This document shows, in pieces, positions 11,072 to 23,400 of a DNA stretch of 64,000 nucleotides (positions within the stretch are counted from its first letter, which is position 1; each line of letters begins with the position of its first letter). The notes beneath the pieces were generated by a model that worked only from the letters and a program-made list of their open reading frames with translations, ran no database searches and had not been told where the DNA came from. Source of the DNA: Aspidapion aeneum (lineage: Eukaryota; Arthropoda; Insecta; Coleoptera; Brentidae); assembly GCA_963576565.1 (NCBI GenBank), contig OY755047.1, positions 19,723,171 to 19,787,170 on the forward strand, in the 5' to 3' direction. Made by a program: the position numbers and the translations under genes.

Positions 11072-12292
11072 TGTTAATAATTGTCCAACACACAGTTGCT
11101 TTTTTAATCACCATAAATTAAAAAAACATCGTACGCACTCGAAACTCTGCAGCCGACTAACTACAAGTTCTAGCTTGAAAAGCTTCAGAAAATTTTAGTG
11201 ATAACAGCGCCATCTCTATGTCAGGCCGAGAACTTTTCGAACAGCCCTCGTAAATAAAATAAGGTGTTAATAAAAAACTTGAAATTATAAGTGTAATATG
11301 TATTGAAGGAAAAAGAAATACCGTTCCAAAAACTGTCCATAGCGACAGGTTCGCATAATTTTAAAACGTTTCTATTTTTATAAAATATGTTCCTTTTTAT
11401 TGAATGTTATAAACTATATGGGTCAATCTTAGGTTAAAGCATTGTTAAATAAAACAATGGTTAAGGGTACTAAAAGAATACGTCTATGCGTATGGGCTGA
11501 ATAAACACAAAATAAAAAAATATATATATAAGTATGTTATTTTTTATCATTCCCTGATTCTCATTATTTTACTTTATATAGTATTTTTTCTGTGTCTTCT
11601 AAACTCACTTTGTATGACAGTTGGACTTAAACCCTTTAACCCAAAATGTTTAATTACTGCACAAACTTCATTTTTATCCATTGTTAATAATTGTCCAACA
11701 CACAGTTGCTTTTTTAATCGCCATAAATTAGAAAAACATCGTACGCACTCGAAACTCTGCAGCCGACTAACTAGAAGTTCTAGCTTAAAAAGCTTCAGAA
11801 CATTTTAGTGATAACAGCGCCATCTCTATCTTAGGCCGACAACTTTTCGAACAGCCCTCGTAAATAAAATAAGGTGTTAATAAAAAAACTTGACGTTTTA
11901 AATGTAATATGCCATTTTGAAGGAAAAAGAACTACCGTTCCAAAAACTGCCCATAGCTGCAGGCTCGCAAATGGGGATTAGCCTTTTTCTCCCCTAAAAA
12001 CATCAAATTTGGGACACCCTTTATAAGGTCACATATTTTTAAGTAAACAGGGTGCATTTACTAATTTTAAAACGTTTCTATTTTTATAAAATATGTTCCT
12101 TTTTATTGAATGTTATAAACTATATGGGTCAATCTTAAGTTAAAGCATTGTTAAACTAAACAATGATTAAGGGTACTAAAATAATACGTCTATGCGTATG
12201 GGTTGAATAAACACAAAATAAAAAAAATATATAAGTATGTTATTTTTTATCATTCCCTGTGTCTCATTATCTTACTTTATAGAGTCTTTTTT

Positions 12293-12499
12293 CTAGTCAA
12301 CCCTTAATAAATCCATATAATCGCTTTCAGCCTCACTTCTTTTGTTATTTTTGTTCGATTGCTCACTTCCAGTGTTGCCAAGTTTTACGCTGTTTTCAGA
12401 ATCCCCTAATGTCTCCCTAAACTCACTTTGTATGACTGTTGGACTTAAACCCTTTGACCCAAAATGTTTAGTTACTGCACGAACTTCAAGTTTATCCAT
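12293..12499 (-). other. Second chimeric mariner-SPOUT1-tail ORF
   Basis: Same 68-residue architecture as at 10865-11071, starting MDKLEVRAVTKHFG and ending MDLLRVD, with the junction again at ETLGDS/ENSVKLG. It differs by several substitutions but has no stop. Other array units retain only parts: near 10070-10255 a deletion breaks the frame before the junction, and near 13137-13300 the start codon region is deleted while the rest stays in frame. Confidence 0.5.
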
Positions 12500-14217
12500 T
12501 GTTAATAATTGTCCAACACACAGTTGCTTTTTTAATCGCCATAAATTAGAAAAACATCGTACGCACTCGAACCTCTGCAGCCGACTAACTAGAAGTTCTA
12601 GCTTGAAAAGCTTCAGAAAATTTTAGTGATAACAGCGCCATCTCTATGTTAGGCCGAGAACTTTTCGAACAGTCCTCGTAAATAAAAGAAGGTGTTAATA
12701 AAAAACTTGAAATTATAAGTGTAATATGCAATTTTGAAGGAAAAAGAAATACCGTTCTAAAAACTGTCCATAGCTGCAGGCTCGCAAATGGGGATTAGCC
12801 TTTTTCTGTGTTCCACAGAAGAAGAAACTCCCCTAAAAACATCGAATTTGGGACACCCTGTATAAGGTCACATATTTTTAAGTAAACAGGGTGCATTTAC
12901 TAATTTTAAAACGTTTCTATTTTTATAAAATATGTTCTTTTTTATTGAATGTTATAAACTATATGGGTCGATCTTAAGTTAAAGCATGGTTAAACTAAAC
13001 AATGATTAAGGGTACTAAAATAATACGTCTATGCGTATGGGTTGAATAAACACAAAATAAAAAAATATATATATAAGTATGTTATTTTTTATCATTCCCT
13101 GATTCTCATTATCTTACTTTATATAGTCTTTTTTCTAGTCAAACCTTGACAAATCCATATCATCACTTTCAGCCTCACTTCTTTTGTTATTTTTGTTCGA
13201 TTGCTCACTTCCAGTGTTGCCAAGTTTTACGTTGTTTTTAGAATCTCCTAATGTCTCCTCAAACTCACTTTGTATGACTGTTGGACTTAAACCCTATAAT
13301 AATTGTCCAAAACACAGTTGGTTTTTTAATCGCCATAAATTAGAAAAACGTCGTACGCGCTCGAAACTCTGCAGCCGACTAACTACAAGTTCTAGCTTGA
13401 AAAGCGTCAGAAAATTTTAGTGATAACAGCGCCATCTCTGTTTTAGACCGAGAACTTTTCGCACAGCCCTAATGAATAAATTAAGGTGTTAATAAAAAAC
13501 TTGAAATTATAAGTGTAATATGCCACTTTGAAGGAAAAAGAAATACCGTTCTAAAAACTGTCCATAGCTGCAGGCTCGCAAATGGGGATTAGCCTTTTTC
13601 TGTGTTCCCCAGAAGTACCCGAAACTCCCCTAAAAACATCGAATTTGGGACACCCTTTATAAGGTCACATATTTTTAAGTAAACAGGGTGCATTTACTAA
13701 TTTTAAAACGTTACTATTTTTATAAAATATGTTCCTTTTTATTGAATGTTATAAACTTCATGGGTCAATCTTTAGTTAAAGCATTGTTAAACTAAATAAT
13801 GGTTAAGGGTACTAAAAGAATACGTCTATGCGTATGGGTTGAATAAACACAAAATAAAAAAATATATATAAGTATCTTATTTTTTTCATTCCCTGATTCC
13901 CATTATCTTACTTTATATAGTCTTTTTTCTAGTCAAACCTTGACAAATCCATATCATCACTTTCAGCCTCACTACTTTTATTATTTTTGCTCGATTGCTC
14001 ACTTCCAGTGTTGCCAAGTTTTACGTTTTCAGTAAAAGTCTAGTTCGGCTCGGCAGGGTTTAACCTGGTTTAGCAGTTTTTTTATGTTCCTCAGAAATAT
14101 CCGAAACCCCCCTAAAAACATCGAATTTGGGACACCCTGTATAAGGTCACATATTTTTAAGTAAACAGGATGCATTTACTAATTTTAAAAAGTTTCTTTT
14201 TATAAAATATGTTCCTT

Positions 14218-14223
14218 TTTATT
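14218..14223 (-). terminator. Candidate polyadenylation signal of SPOUT1
   Basis: AATAAA on the minus strand, about 185 bases after the SPOUT1 stop codon. The same hexamer is carried by each unit of the tandem array, so alternative downstream sites are possible. Confidence 0.5.
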
Positions 14224-14407
14224 GAATGTTATAAACTATATGGGTCAATCTTAAGTTAAAGCATTGTTAAACTAAACAATGGTTAAGGGTACTAAAAGAA
14301 TACGTCTATGCGTATGGGTTGAATAAACACAAAATTTAAAAAAATATAAGTATGTTATTTTTTATCATTCCCTGATTCTCATTATCTTACTTTATATAGT
14401 CTTTTTT

Positions 14408-17400
14408 CTAGTCAAACCTTGACAAATCCATATCATCACTTTCAGCCTCACTTCTTTTGTTATTTTTGCTCGATTGCTCACTTCCAATGTTGCCAAGTTT
14501 TACGTTGTTTTCAGTAAAGTACTTGTTCGGATTCGCAGGATTTAACTTGGGTCTTAAAGCTGCTAAACTTATTAAAATGGCCTCTTCGGTTCTTATTGTC
14601 TTGGAACCTAAAAAGTACATGAAATAGGATTGTAGCACTTAGCACTGTAGACCCTTTAGTAAATACTGGTGTACATGTTTTTGTCATGATCAGTGTTCTT
14701 CTTACCTTGGCAAGGCAAAGTATTTAGATAGTGATCGAAAAGTAGTTTCGGATCGTCAGCGTCCAAAATGGAGTCATTCTCCAGGGCGGCTTCTAGCCCG
14801 TTCAAACCTCCAAACATGACAAGGAGGTGGTTGTATTTTGGACAGTCGAAATCGTCCACTGATAAGCCCTTGTCCGAGGTACCAATGGTAATATCGTAAC
14901 TAAAAAATTAATTTAGAACAATTAAGTCATAAAAAGTAAACTTTTTTGCTATTACATTTAGGTCAAATCAATAATTATATTCTAATTGCTAGCTCCACAA
15001 ATATTAAAAATTACTAAAAGTTGGTTCACAGATTAGTTTTTGTAAAAAATAATCCCAACTCAAACTAGAAGTGACTTTGGCGGCCTGTCTCGGTGTTATT
15101 ATTAACACTTGGCCTATAACTTTTATATCGTTATATAGAGGGCCCCAAGAGGTTTAATTTAATATTTTTTAATATATGGTTTTTCAAACCTTTTTTTCCC
15201 CTTGTGTTTTTCGGTGAAAATTTCGAAAAAACATTTTGGTTGATACTGTATCCTAATGCTAACCTGAAAATGTTACCGTTAGAGAATTAATAGTTTTCGA
15301 ATTCGAAAATTAAAAATAAAAGTTTGAATTTTTACCAAAAAAAAATTTGGTCGAAAAAAAGTCAACTTTTTTCCTATTGCATTTAGGTCAAAACAATTTA
15401 TATTCGAATTGCTTGCCCTCCAAAATATTAAAAATGACCCCTCAAGTTGGTCCCAAGATTAGTGTTGGTAAGAAATAAATAAAAACTAAAATCGCCAAAA
15501 CTCAAAACTGAAGTGACTTTGGCGGCCTGTCTCCGTGTTATTATTTACACTTGGCCTATAATTTTTATATCGTTATGTAGAGGTCCCCGAGATGTTTAGT
15601 TTAATGAATTATAATATATCGTTTTTTAAACTTAACTATTTAAAAATTATAAGAAAGTGCGCTTTTTGGGTACCCTGTGTGTCAGTAAAATTTTCATCAA
15701 AGGAGCTACTGGGGTCCTAATGCTAACTCGAAAATATTACAGTTAGAGAATTAATAGTTTTCGAGAAAATTACAAACAAAAGTTTTAATTCTTACCAAAA
15801 TAAAAAATTTGGTCGAAAAAAAGTATTTTTTTTTTATTGCATGTAGGTCAAAACAATTATTATATTCAAATTCCTTGCCCTTTTTTTTCCTATTGCATTT
15901 AGATCAAAACAATGATTATATTCGAATTGCTTGCCCACCAAAATATTAAAAATTACCCCTAAAGTTTGATCCAAGGTTAGTGTTGGTAAGAAATAAATAA
16001 AAAATAAAAATGCCAAAACTCAAAACTAAAGTGACTTTGGCGGCGTGTCTTCGTGTTATTATTTACACTTGGCCCATAACTTTTATATCATTATGTAGAC
16101 GGCCCCGAGAGGTTTAATTTAATGTATTATAATATATCGTTTTTTAAATTTAACTATTTAAAAAATATAAGAAACTGCACTTTTTGGGTACCCTTTGTGT
16201 CAGGAAAATTTTCACCAAAAATTTCGAAAAAACATTTTGGTTGATACTATGCAACAAAGGAGCTACTGGGGTCCTAATGCTAACTTGAAAATGTTACAGG
16301 TAGAAAATTAATAGTTTTCGAGAAAATTAAAAACAAAAGTTTGAATTTTTAAAAAAATAAAAAAATTCATCGAAAAAAAGTATTTTTTTTTTATTGCATG
16401 TAGGTCAAAACAATTATTATATTCAAATTCCTTGCCCTCCAAAATATTAAAAATGACACCTAAAGTTGGTCCCAGGGTTAGTGTTGGTAAGAAATAAATA
16501 AAAACTACAAATGCCAAAACTCAAAACTGAAGTGACTTTGGCAGCCTGTCTCGGTGTTCTTATTTGTACTTGGCCTATAACTTTTATATTGTTAGGTAGA
16601 GGGCCCCGAGAGGTTTAATTTAATGTATAATTTAATGTTATGTAGAGGACCCGAGATGTTTAATTTAATGTACTAGGCGAACACGTCAAACAGACGGCAA
16701 CCATCAATTTATTGTCAAAATAGAGGCACCAAGAACCTCATTATATCAGAATTCATATCTCTGGAGAACAGCATCGCTGTGGAATAAACTCCCTGCGACA
16801 GTTTTCCCTGCAGGTTACAACCTGAACCGTTTCAAAACCAACACACACCAACATTTTCTCGCACTTGCCGCTTCTCGAGCGTGATAGGGATCTCCTTGCG
16901 AGTGCGCATACCCGTAAAAAAAAAATATCGTTTTTAAATTTAACTACTTCAAAAATATAAAAAACTGCACTTTTTGGGTACCCTTTGTGTCAGGAAAACT
17001 TTCACCAAAAATTTCGAAAAAACATTTTGGTTGATACTGTGCCACAAAGGAGCTACTGGGGCCCTAATGCTAACCTAAAAATGTTACAGGTAGAGAATTA
17101 ATAGTTTTCGAGAAAATTAAAAATAAATGTTTGAATTTTTACCAAAATAAAAAATTTGGTCGAAAAAAAGTTAACTTTTTTCCTATTGCATTTAGGTGAA
17201 AACAATGATTATGTTCGAATTGCTTGCCCTCCAAAATATTAAAAATTACCCCTAACGTTCAAAAACTCAAACTTTTATGTTGTTATGAGGTGGACCCAGA
17301 AAGGTTTATTTTAATTTATTATAATATATCGTTTCACAAAAATAAATTAAAAATACATAAACTTACCCATCTTTAAAAGGACATTGCGAGAAGACTTTTG

Positions 17401-20400
17401 ACAAGGAGTTCGCGATTCGAACCCTGTACCCCCAGTAAATGCCAGTTTCATTCCTGGGTTCACTAGGCGACACTATAACACCCCTTAATTTTTTGCTTTC
17501 ATTGCTTTCTTCCTGGGTTTGAAGTTTTACTGTGCATCTCACCCCAGAGACTAACAGCTTGTCTACCCTTACAGGTTTTAGAAGGCCTACATTTACCAAT
17601 GAGCCTTTTCCTAAAAAAAAACATGGATCCATGCCATCTGATATCGTAAGAGTTGGATGCAACTCTAGGAATGATATCCGACGTCATGCCCAACACGGTG
17701 TATAGCAGAAAGCTATACAACCTTATTCTCCCGGAGAAGGAGGACTGGTTAAAAGACAGGACCAAGTTTTTAAAATAACGATAGCTTCTGGTATACCGAC
17801 GGATCCAAAATGCCATCAGGCGTTGGATCTGGAATTGTTAGTATTCAAGAAAAAGTCAAGACTATGTTTAATCTCGACTTGGCTACCATATTTCAGGCCG
17901 AACTTGTAGCCATCGAACTGTGTGCCTGGTGGATTACTGACCACGAATGGACCAACAGGACAATAAAAATCTTCTGCGACAGTCAAGCAGCCTTAAGAGC
18001 GCTTGATTCCTATACGGTCTCATCGAGGACCGTAAGGAGCTGTAGGGATTCGCTGAATTCGCTTGGTAGCGCTAACAATGTGTCATTACTTAGTATGGAT
18101 ACCAGGGCATTCTGGGCACGAAGGAAATGAGGCCGCAGATCTAGCAGCGAGGGAAGCGGCATCTGCCGAATTTTTCGGCCCTGAGCCAACCCTTGGGATA
18201 TCAGACAATGCTGATAAATCAACCATATTAAAATGGATGGAGAATAGCTTTCAACAATACTGGATAAATATACCAGAACTGGCTCACTCTAAAGAGTTAA
18301 TTAACGGACCTTGTAGAAATAGTGCCAGGAACTTTATTGGACTTACCAGACAGGAGATACGTATAGTGACTGGTCTTTTTACGGGTTACTGTCGACTGAG
18401 AGTACCCATGCACAGAATGGGACTAACACAAGAGACCGAATGTAGACTCTGTATGAAGGATGACGAAACAGTCAAACCTTTACTGTGCGAATGTCCGGCT
18501 ATTGCACGTTTACGTCAGAACACTTTCGGTAAAGCTCAGATTGACTCAGAAGATCTGAACTTTTGAGGATTAGGCATACAGTGGTGAGAAACCACTCAAA
18601 AGTGAACCACAATAGACCCACTGGTGGTCACAGTGGAAGGACTGCAACACATATGAATCATCATTATCATCTGATATCTATCTTCCTAGGTCATTAGCAC
18701 ACCTCAAGTGAACTTCATGCCATATCAGCCTTAAAAACAGTTTTTGTAAATATCTCAGAAACGGAAGCTCCTAGGAAGTTTTTGTAATAACATATATTTT
18801 TGAGAAAAACGTGTTCTAATACATTCCGCATATTGATGATGAAATGCTCCGTTAAGAAGTTAGCACATTTTCAAAAAGCTGTCATTTTTACCTGAAAATT
18901 TCATGAGAATCGCTTAAGCGGTTTAGGAGCTATCGCGCTACGGACAGACATACACACGGACAGACGTCACGACGATATTTCTAAGGTAAAAAAACACAAA
19001 TTACACATTTTCGGTGTTATCTTAAATTCTTTTTTTCGTCGAAAACAATACCTATTCTAGCCACTACTGCGCGGGCTAGGAAGCTTAAAAATTACAATCA
19101 GATTTCCGCAACTTCTTAGTTATAATACATGATGTTGAGTCCTTCATTATTTTCCTCTTCAGATAAAATCAGCTTAATTGAAAACAGGTAAAATATTTAG
19201 AACAGTATCACAGATAATAATAAAAAGGAGATGTTTTTAAAATCTTTAAACCCTCTGTTTCTTAAAAGTTAAGGCATTTAGGACATAATAACAGAGTAGA
19301 GAATTATTAGGGACCTATTGCAATAAAGCCAGGCACAAATTGTGCCGGGCACTATATTGACAGTTTCGCATTAAAAAGTGACAGTTGATCTTTCAAAATT
19401 GACATACCAAAGTCGAATTGAGAAATCCAGTCGTTTATTTTCCATTAATAGTGGCGTCACTATTAATTCCGGCTCTTATAATACACAATGGCCTAATTTT
19501 GAAAGAAGACAGAAGCTGTTCTTATAATGCGAAACTGTCAATATAGTGCCCAGCACAATTTGTGCCTGGCTTTATTGCAATAGGGACCTATTGCAATAGT
19601 GCCAGGCACTAATTGTATCAGCAGTTTTTTCTTTAAATTAATCCAAGAATTATAGTAGAATTTTTATGGATATACAGTGTAGTAAAAATTTTTACCTACT
19701 CGCGTGTGGTAAAGTTACTTTACCGCACGCGCACCACTTAGAAACCTTAACAACGCGTCAATAAGACAGCTTCAATATTTGTTTACATTTCAATTCCGTC
19801 TAATTTGACATGTTACATTCAATTTTTTGAAAAAAAAGTACTCATAGGTAAAATATTGTACCTAACACATGCGAAAAGTGTCTTTAACGCCCTTGACGCC
19901 TTGACCGAACTCCGCTCCGCGTCCTTCTGCCGTCGCGTGCGGTAAAGTATTACTTTCCGCACTTGTTAGGCAAATAACTATGTCAATGTAATAAACAATG
20001 AGAGAAAAATATGTAACTGTCACTCCGTGTCGTTCAGCCAACTGCCGCCGCGTGCGGTAACGTATTACTTTCCGCACTAGTTAGGTAAATAACTATGTCA
20101 ATGCAATAAATAATGAGAGAAAAATATGTAACTGTCAGTGAATATAATAAACAAAGATGCCAGAAAATGAGGTAACTGCATATCCATAAAAATTCTACTA
20201 TAGGGTCAAGTGGTGTAAAAATGAGACACTTTTTTAAATTTTTAAGATTTTAGACTCCTCTGTAAGACTCGAATTTTTTTTTAGGATATAAGCGATAATC
20301 AGAAAAATATTGCAAACTTAAAAACACAGAAATTTGACCTATCATATGACAAAAAAAAATTGAAACTCTGTCTCATATTTTACCTTGAAAGAGTTCAAAA

Positions 20401-23400
20401 ATGAGACAGGTCAGGCGAAATATGAGACAGTGATAAAATTCACGTATAAACAGTCGGATCGCCGTCTAAACCAAAAATAAGACATTCAGGGTAAAATTGA
20501 GACATAAGTTTTTGTTTTTTTTTTACTTAAATACAACAAATAAGTGCAAATTTTTTTTTATAGAAAAATCGGTTTACGAACTCACACGAAAAAAATTTCG
20601 GTAATGTTTTTAAAAGTTGTATACCACAAATACAGCTACGGATTTTGTAATTTTAATTATGAGCCCATTTTTTATCAAAAATAAAATAAATTGGCCTACT
20701 TTTACACCACCTTGACCCTACTTCCTTCCTTATCAGCAGCTTATTAAATACAGTATACTCGCGCTAGTGTGAACACGAAAAAAATCTGCACATTCATACC
20801 ATGGAGACTGTTCACACTACAGAAGGTCTATTCTAAACCTGATATATTAGTGGTAAGATATAATAAATCCATACCTATCAACTTTTAAATGTAACTATTC
20901 TTATAATTTAGAGCAAATCTATAAGTTTCTGCTGAAAATGACAATTTAATGTATTGACAAATACTACAATCATGAATTTTTATGAAATTTCAAAATTTAC
21001 ATATCATTAGGAAAAATATGATGTTATTTTAGTCCAAACTTATCTAGCTGACCAATGAGTGGCTACTGCTCAGTCTCAATATTTCTTAGACTTTAACACC
21101 TATGTTGTTTGTTTCTGACTATAATGTAACCACTTTAAGTGATTCCAAAACATACTTTACTGCAACTTTTTCAGGTGTCTTCATTTCATTCTCAGATTCG
21201 CCTTCCAGACTTACCTCTGGGAGCAAGCATTAAAAACTTCTTGGTTTTTACCATTTTACAAAGCAAAACATAAAATGGTATAAGTATTTACCACAAAAAA
21301 CGAATTAAAACTAAGTAATTCTCTGTAATTTCCCTAAATCTTATCATTTGATTTTTCTGTTTTCATACAATCAAGACTCATTACTCTTTATACTACTATA
21401 ATACATTGATCCTCACTGTTCACAGTACTCGGAGGTTCACACCAGCGCGAGTCTACTGTAACACATTGTAAACTTACGAAAAACTGCAGTCAGTTTAAGT
21501 TGACAAGAAAAAAATGTTTGTGCAAGATTTTATTTTTTTTTTGGGGAAGAGGGACCCTATATAATATTCTTACCAGGTTTTGTTGGAGTATTAAGCACAA
21601 CTCCTTCACGGTACATAAACTCGTCATGTGGACCCAAGTGGTGGGGGGTGTTTAAAGGGTTCAGCAATCCACAGTACTTTAAATCATTATGTATTGGAAA
21701 AAAGCTTTTCCTCAAATACTGAGGACACTCGAGGTATTGTAATATTCTGCCTAGTTGGACACAGCTATGTCGGGCTACCTATCAAAAAGATAATAGATAC
21801 CTACTAGAATCCTCTCTACATGTCTTAACTGAGTGTGCTGCACTGAGTTAAGTGGCATTTTTTTAAATAATTTTATGCTGAGTTCTTCAAAAAAAATTAT
21901 GACTTTTTATGACCTTTTTAAACAAAATTTAATGACTGCTCTAAAAACCCAAATAATGCCATTGTGTTGACATGTAAAATTTAAAAAAATATAATTTTAA
22001 CACAGTCAGAAACCCTGACCTATGTATGTCTGTTTTGTTTAATTTTGGCTTCTATTTATCTTCTACTAGGTAATACAGAGTTTTTTTAGCTCAGTTTTTG
22101 TTTAAGAACCATGTATATAAAACACTTTACCTTTTCTTGGCCACTTTCATCATCATATTTGGCCTTCCTGGCCCCAGCTTCATCACCATAATCATCAAAA
22201 ATGACTACTTCATCAGCCTGAAATAGACACACTGCTCTTGCTATTTGACCTGCCAAATAAGTTCTGAGTTCGGCTGACTGAGCATTTTCCAGAATTGAGC
22301 CTATCAAATTTAAGAAAGAAACATTGACTTTTACTGTCTATTAAAATTATTTATACTTGTGAAGCTAGCTCCTAGTTGCCAGCAACAACAATGATTAATG
22401 GTAACAAATCACTATAAAATAAAATAAGGGAGTCTCGAAGATATAATTTATTACTAATCTGGTCCCCAACCCCCTCTGCAGAATAGGCCAGACTATCAGA
22501 GGGGGTTGGTGGACCAGATTAGTATTAAATTCTAGCTTAGACACTTTTTTAATGTTACAAAAGTTTTAGTTAAAACAAAATTATTGTCTTCAATATTTTG
22601 TGATTTTTTTTGTTTCTAACTTAAATTGCATGTTTTGGCTTGTCCTGCTAGACTATCAGAGGGGGGGGGGACGAGATTAGTATTAAATTTTAGCTTGTCT
22701 TTTTTAAAATTATAAAAGTTTTTGGTAAAACAAAATTGTCTTCAATATTTTGTGATTTTTGTTTGTTTATACCTTAAATTGCATGTTGAGGCCCATCCTG
22801 CTAGACTATCAGAGGGGGTTGGTGGACCCGATTAGTATTAAACGAGGGGTGAACAGCTCCCACAATCGGTGTACACATTTCTCACAATCTGTTCACAATC
22901 TTTACACAATCCCTCCCAATCACCCACAATCTGTCACAATCTCTCACAATCTTACCACAATCCTTCACAATCTTACCACAATCCTTCACAATCTTTACAC
23001 ATTCCCTCACAATCTTAGCAAAAGATTGTGGATTTTCGCAATCGGCGTACACATTTTGGGGTTCCCTCACAATCGTAGCAAGAGATGGGAGATTTTCGCA
23101 ATCGGCACACACATTTTGGGATCAGCTAGTCACCCCTCGGTTATTAAGCAGCAGGTCCGGGAACGGTAAATGAAGAGGGCGGCAAAGGAAACTATAGACA
23201 TGATGACCTTTTTTTTTTTTTATTTTTTTTTTTTGATCGCAAGAATTTTTGAGGGGACGGTGCCCACCCCGCCGCTGCACAGTCCTCCACCATCTGTCAC
23301 ATTCTCTCACAATCTCTCACAATCCTTCACAATCTTACCACAATCCTTTTCACAATCTTACCACAATCCTTCACAATCCCTCACAATCATTCACAATCCC

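Larger units (their letters stand above)
9602..14510. repeat. Tandem array of SPOUT1 3' end + mariner 5' end units
   Basis: Seven units can be followed by the landmark TATGGGTCAATCTTA at about 9881, 10692, 11414, 12120, 12959, 13757 and 14236, with spacings of roughly 811, 722, 706, 839, 798 and 479 bases. Read left to right, a full unit holds the right arm of the CAGGGTGTCC MITE, the SPOUT1 3' flank, the last ~105 bases of SPOUT1 coding sequence (reverse) and ~240 bases of the mariner 5' end. Individual units have deletions: the one near 11590 lacks the SPOUT1 tail, and the one near 13300 lacks part of the mariner. The rightmost unit is continuous with the real last exon of SPOUT1. The copy at about 13934-14090 also includes a diverged piece of upstream exon-6 sequence. 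Confidence 0.88.

Noticed and set aside
17499..17816. 105-residue minus-strand ORF over SPOUT1 exon 4
   Set aside because: It is in another frame from the conserved SPOUT1 reading and runs into antisense retrotransposon DNA.
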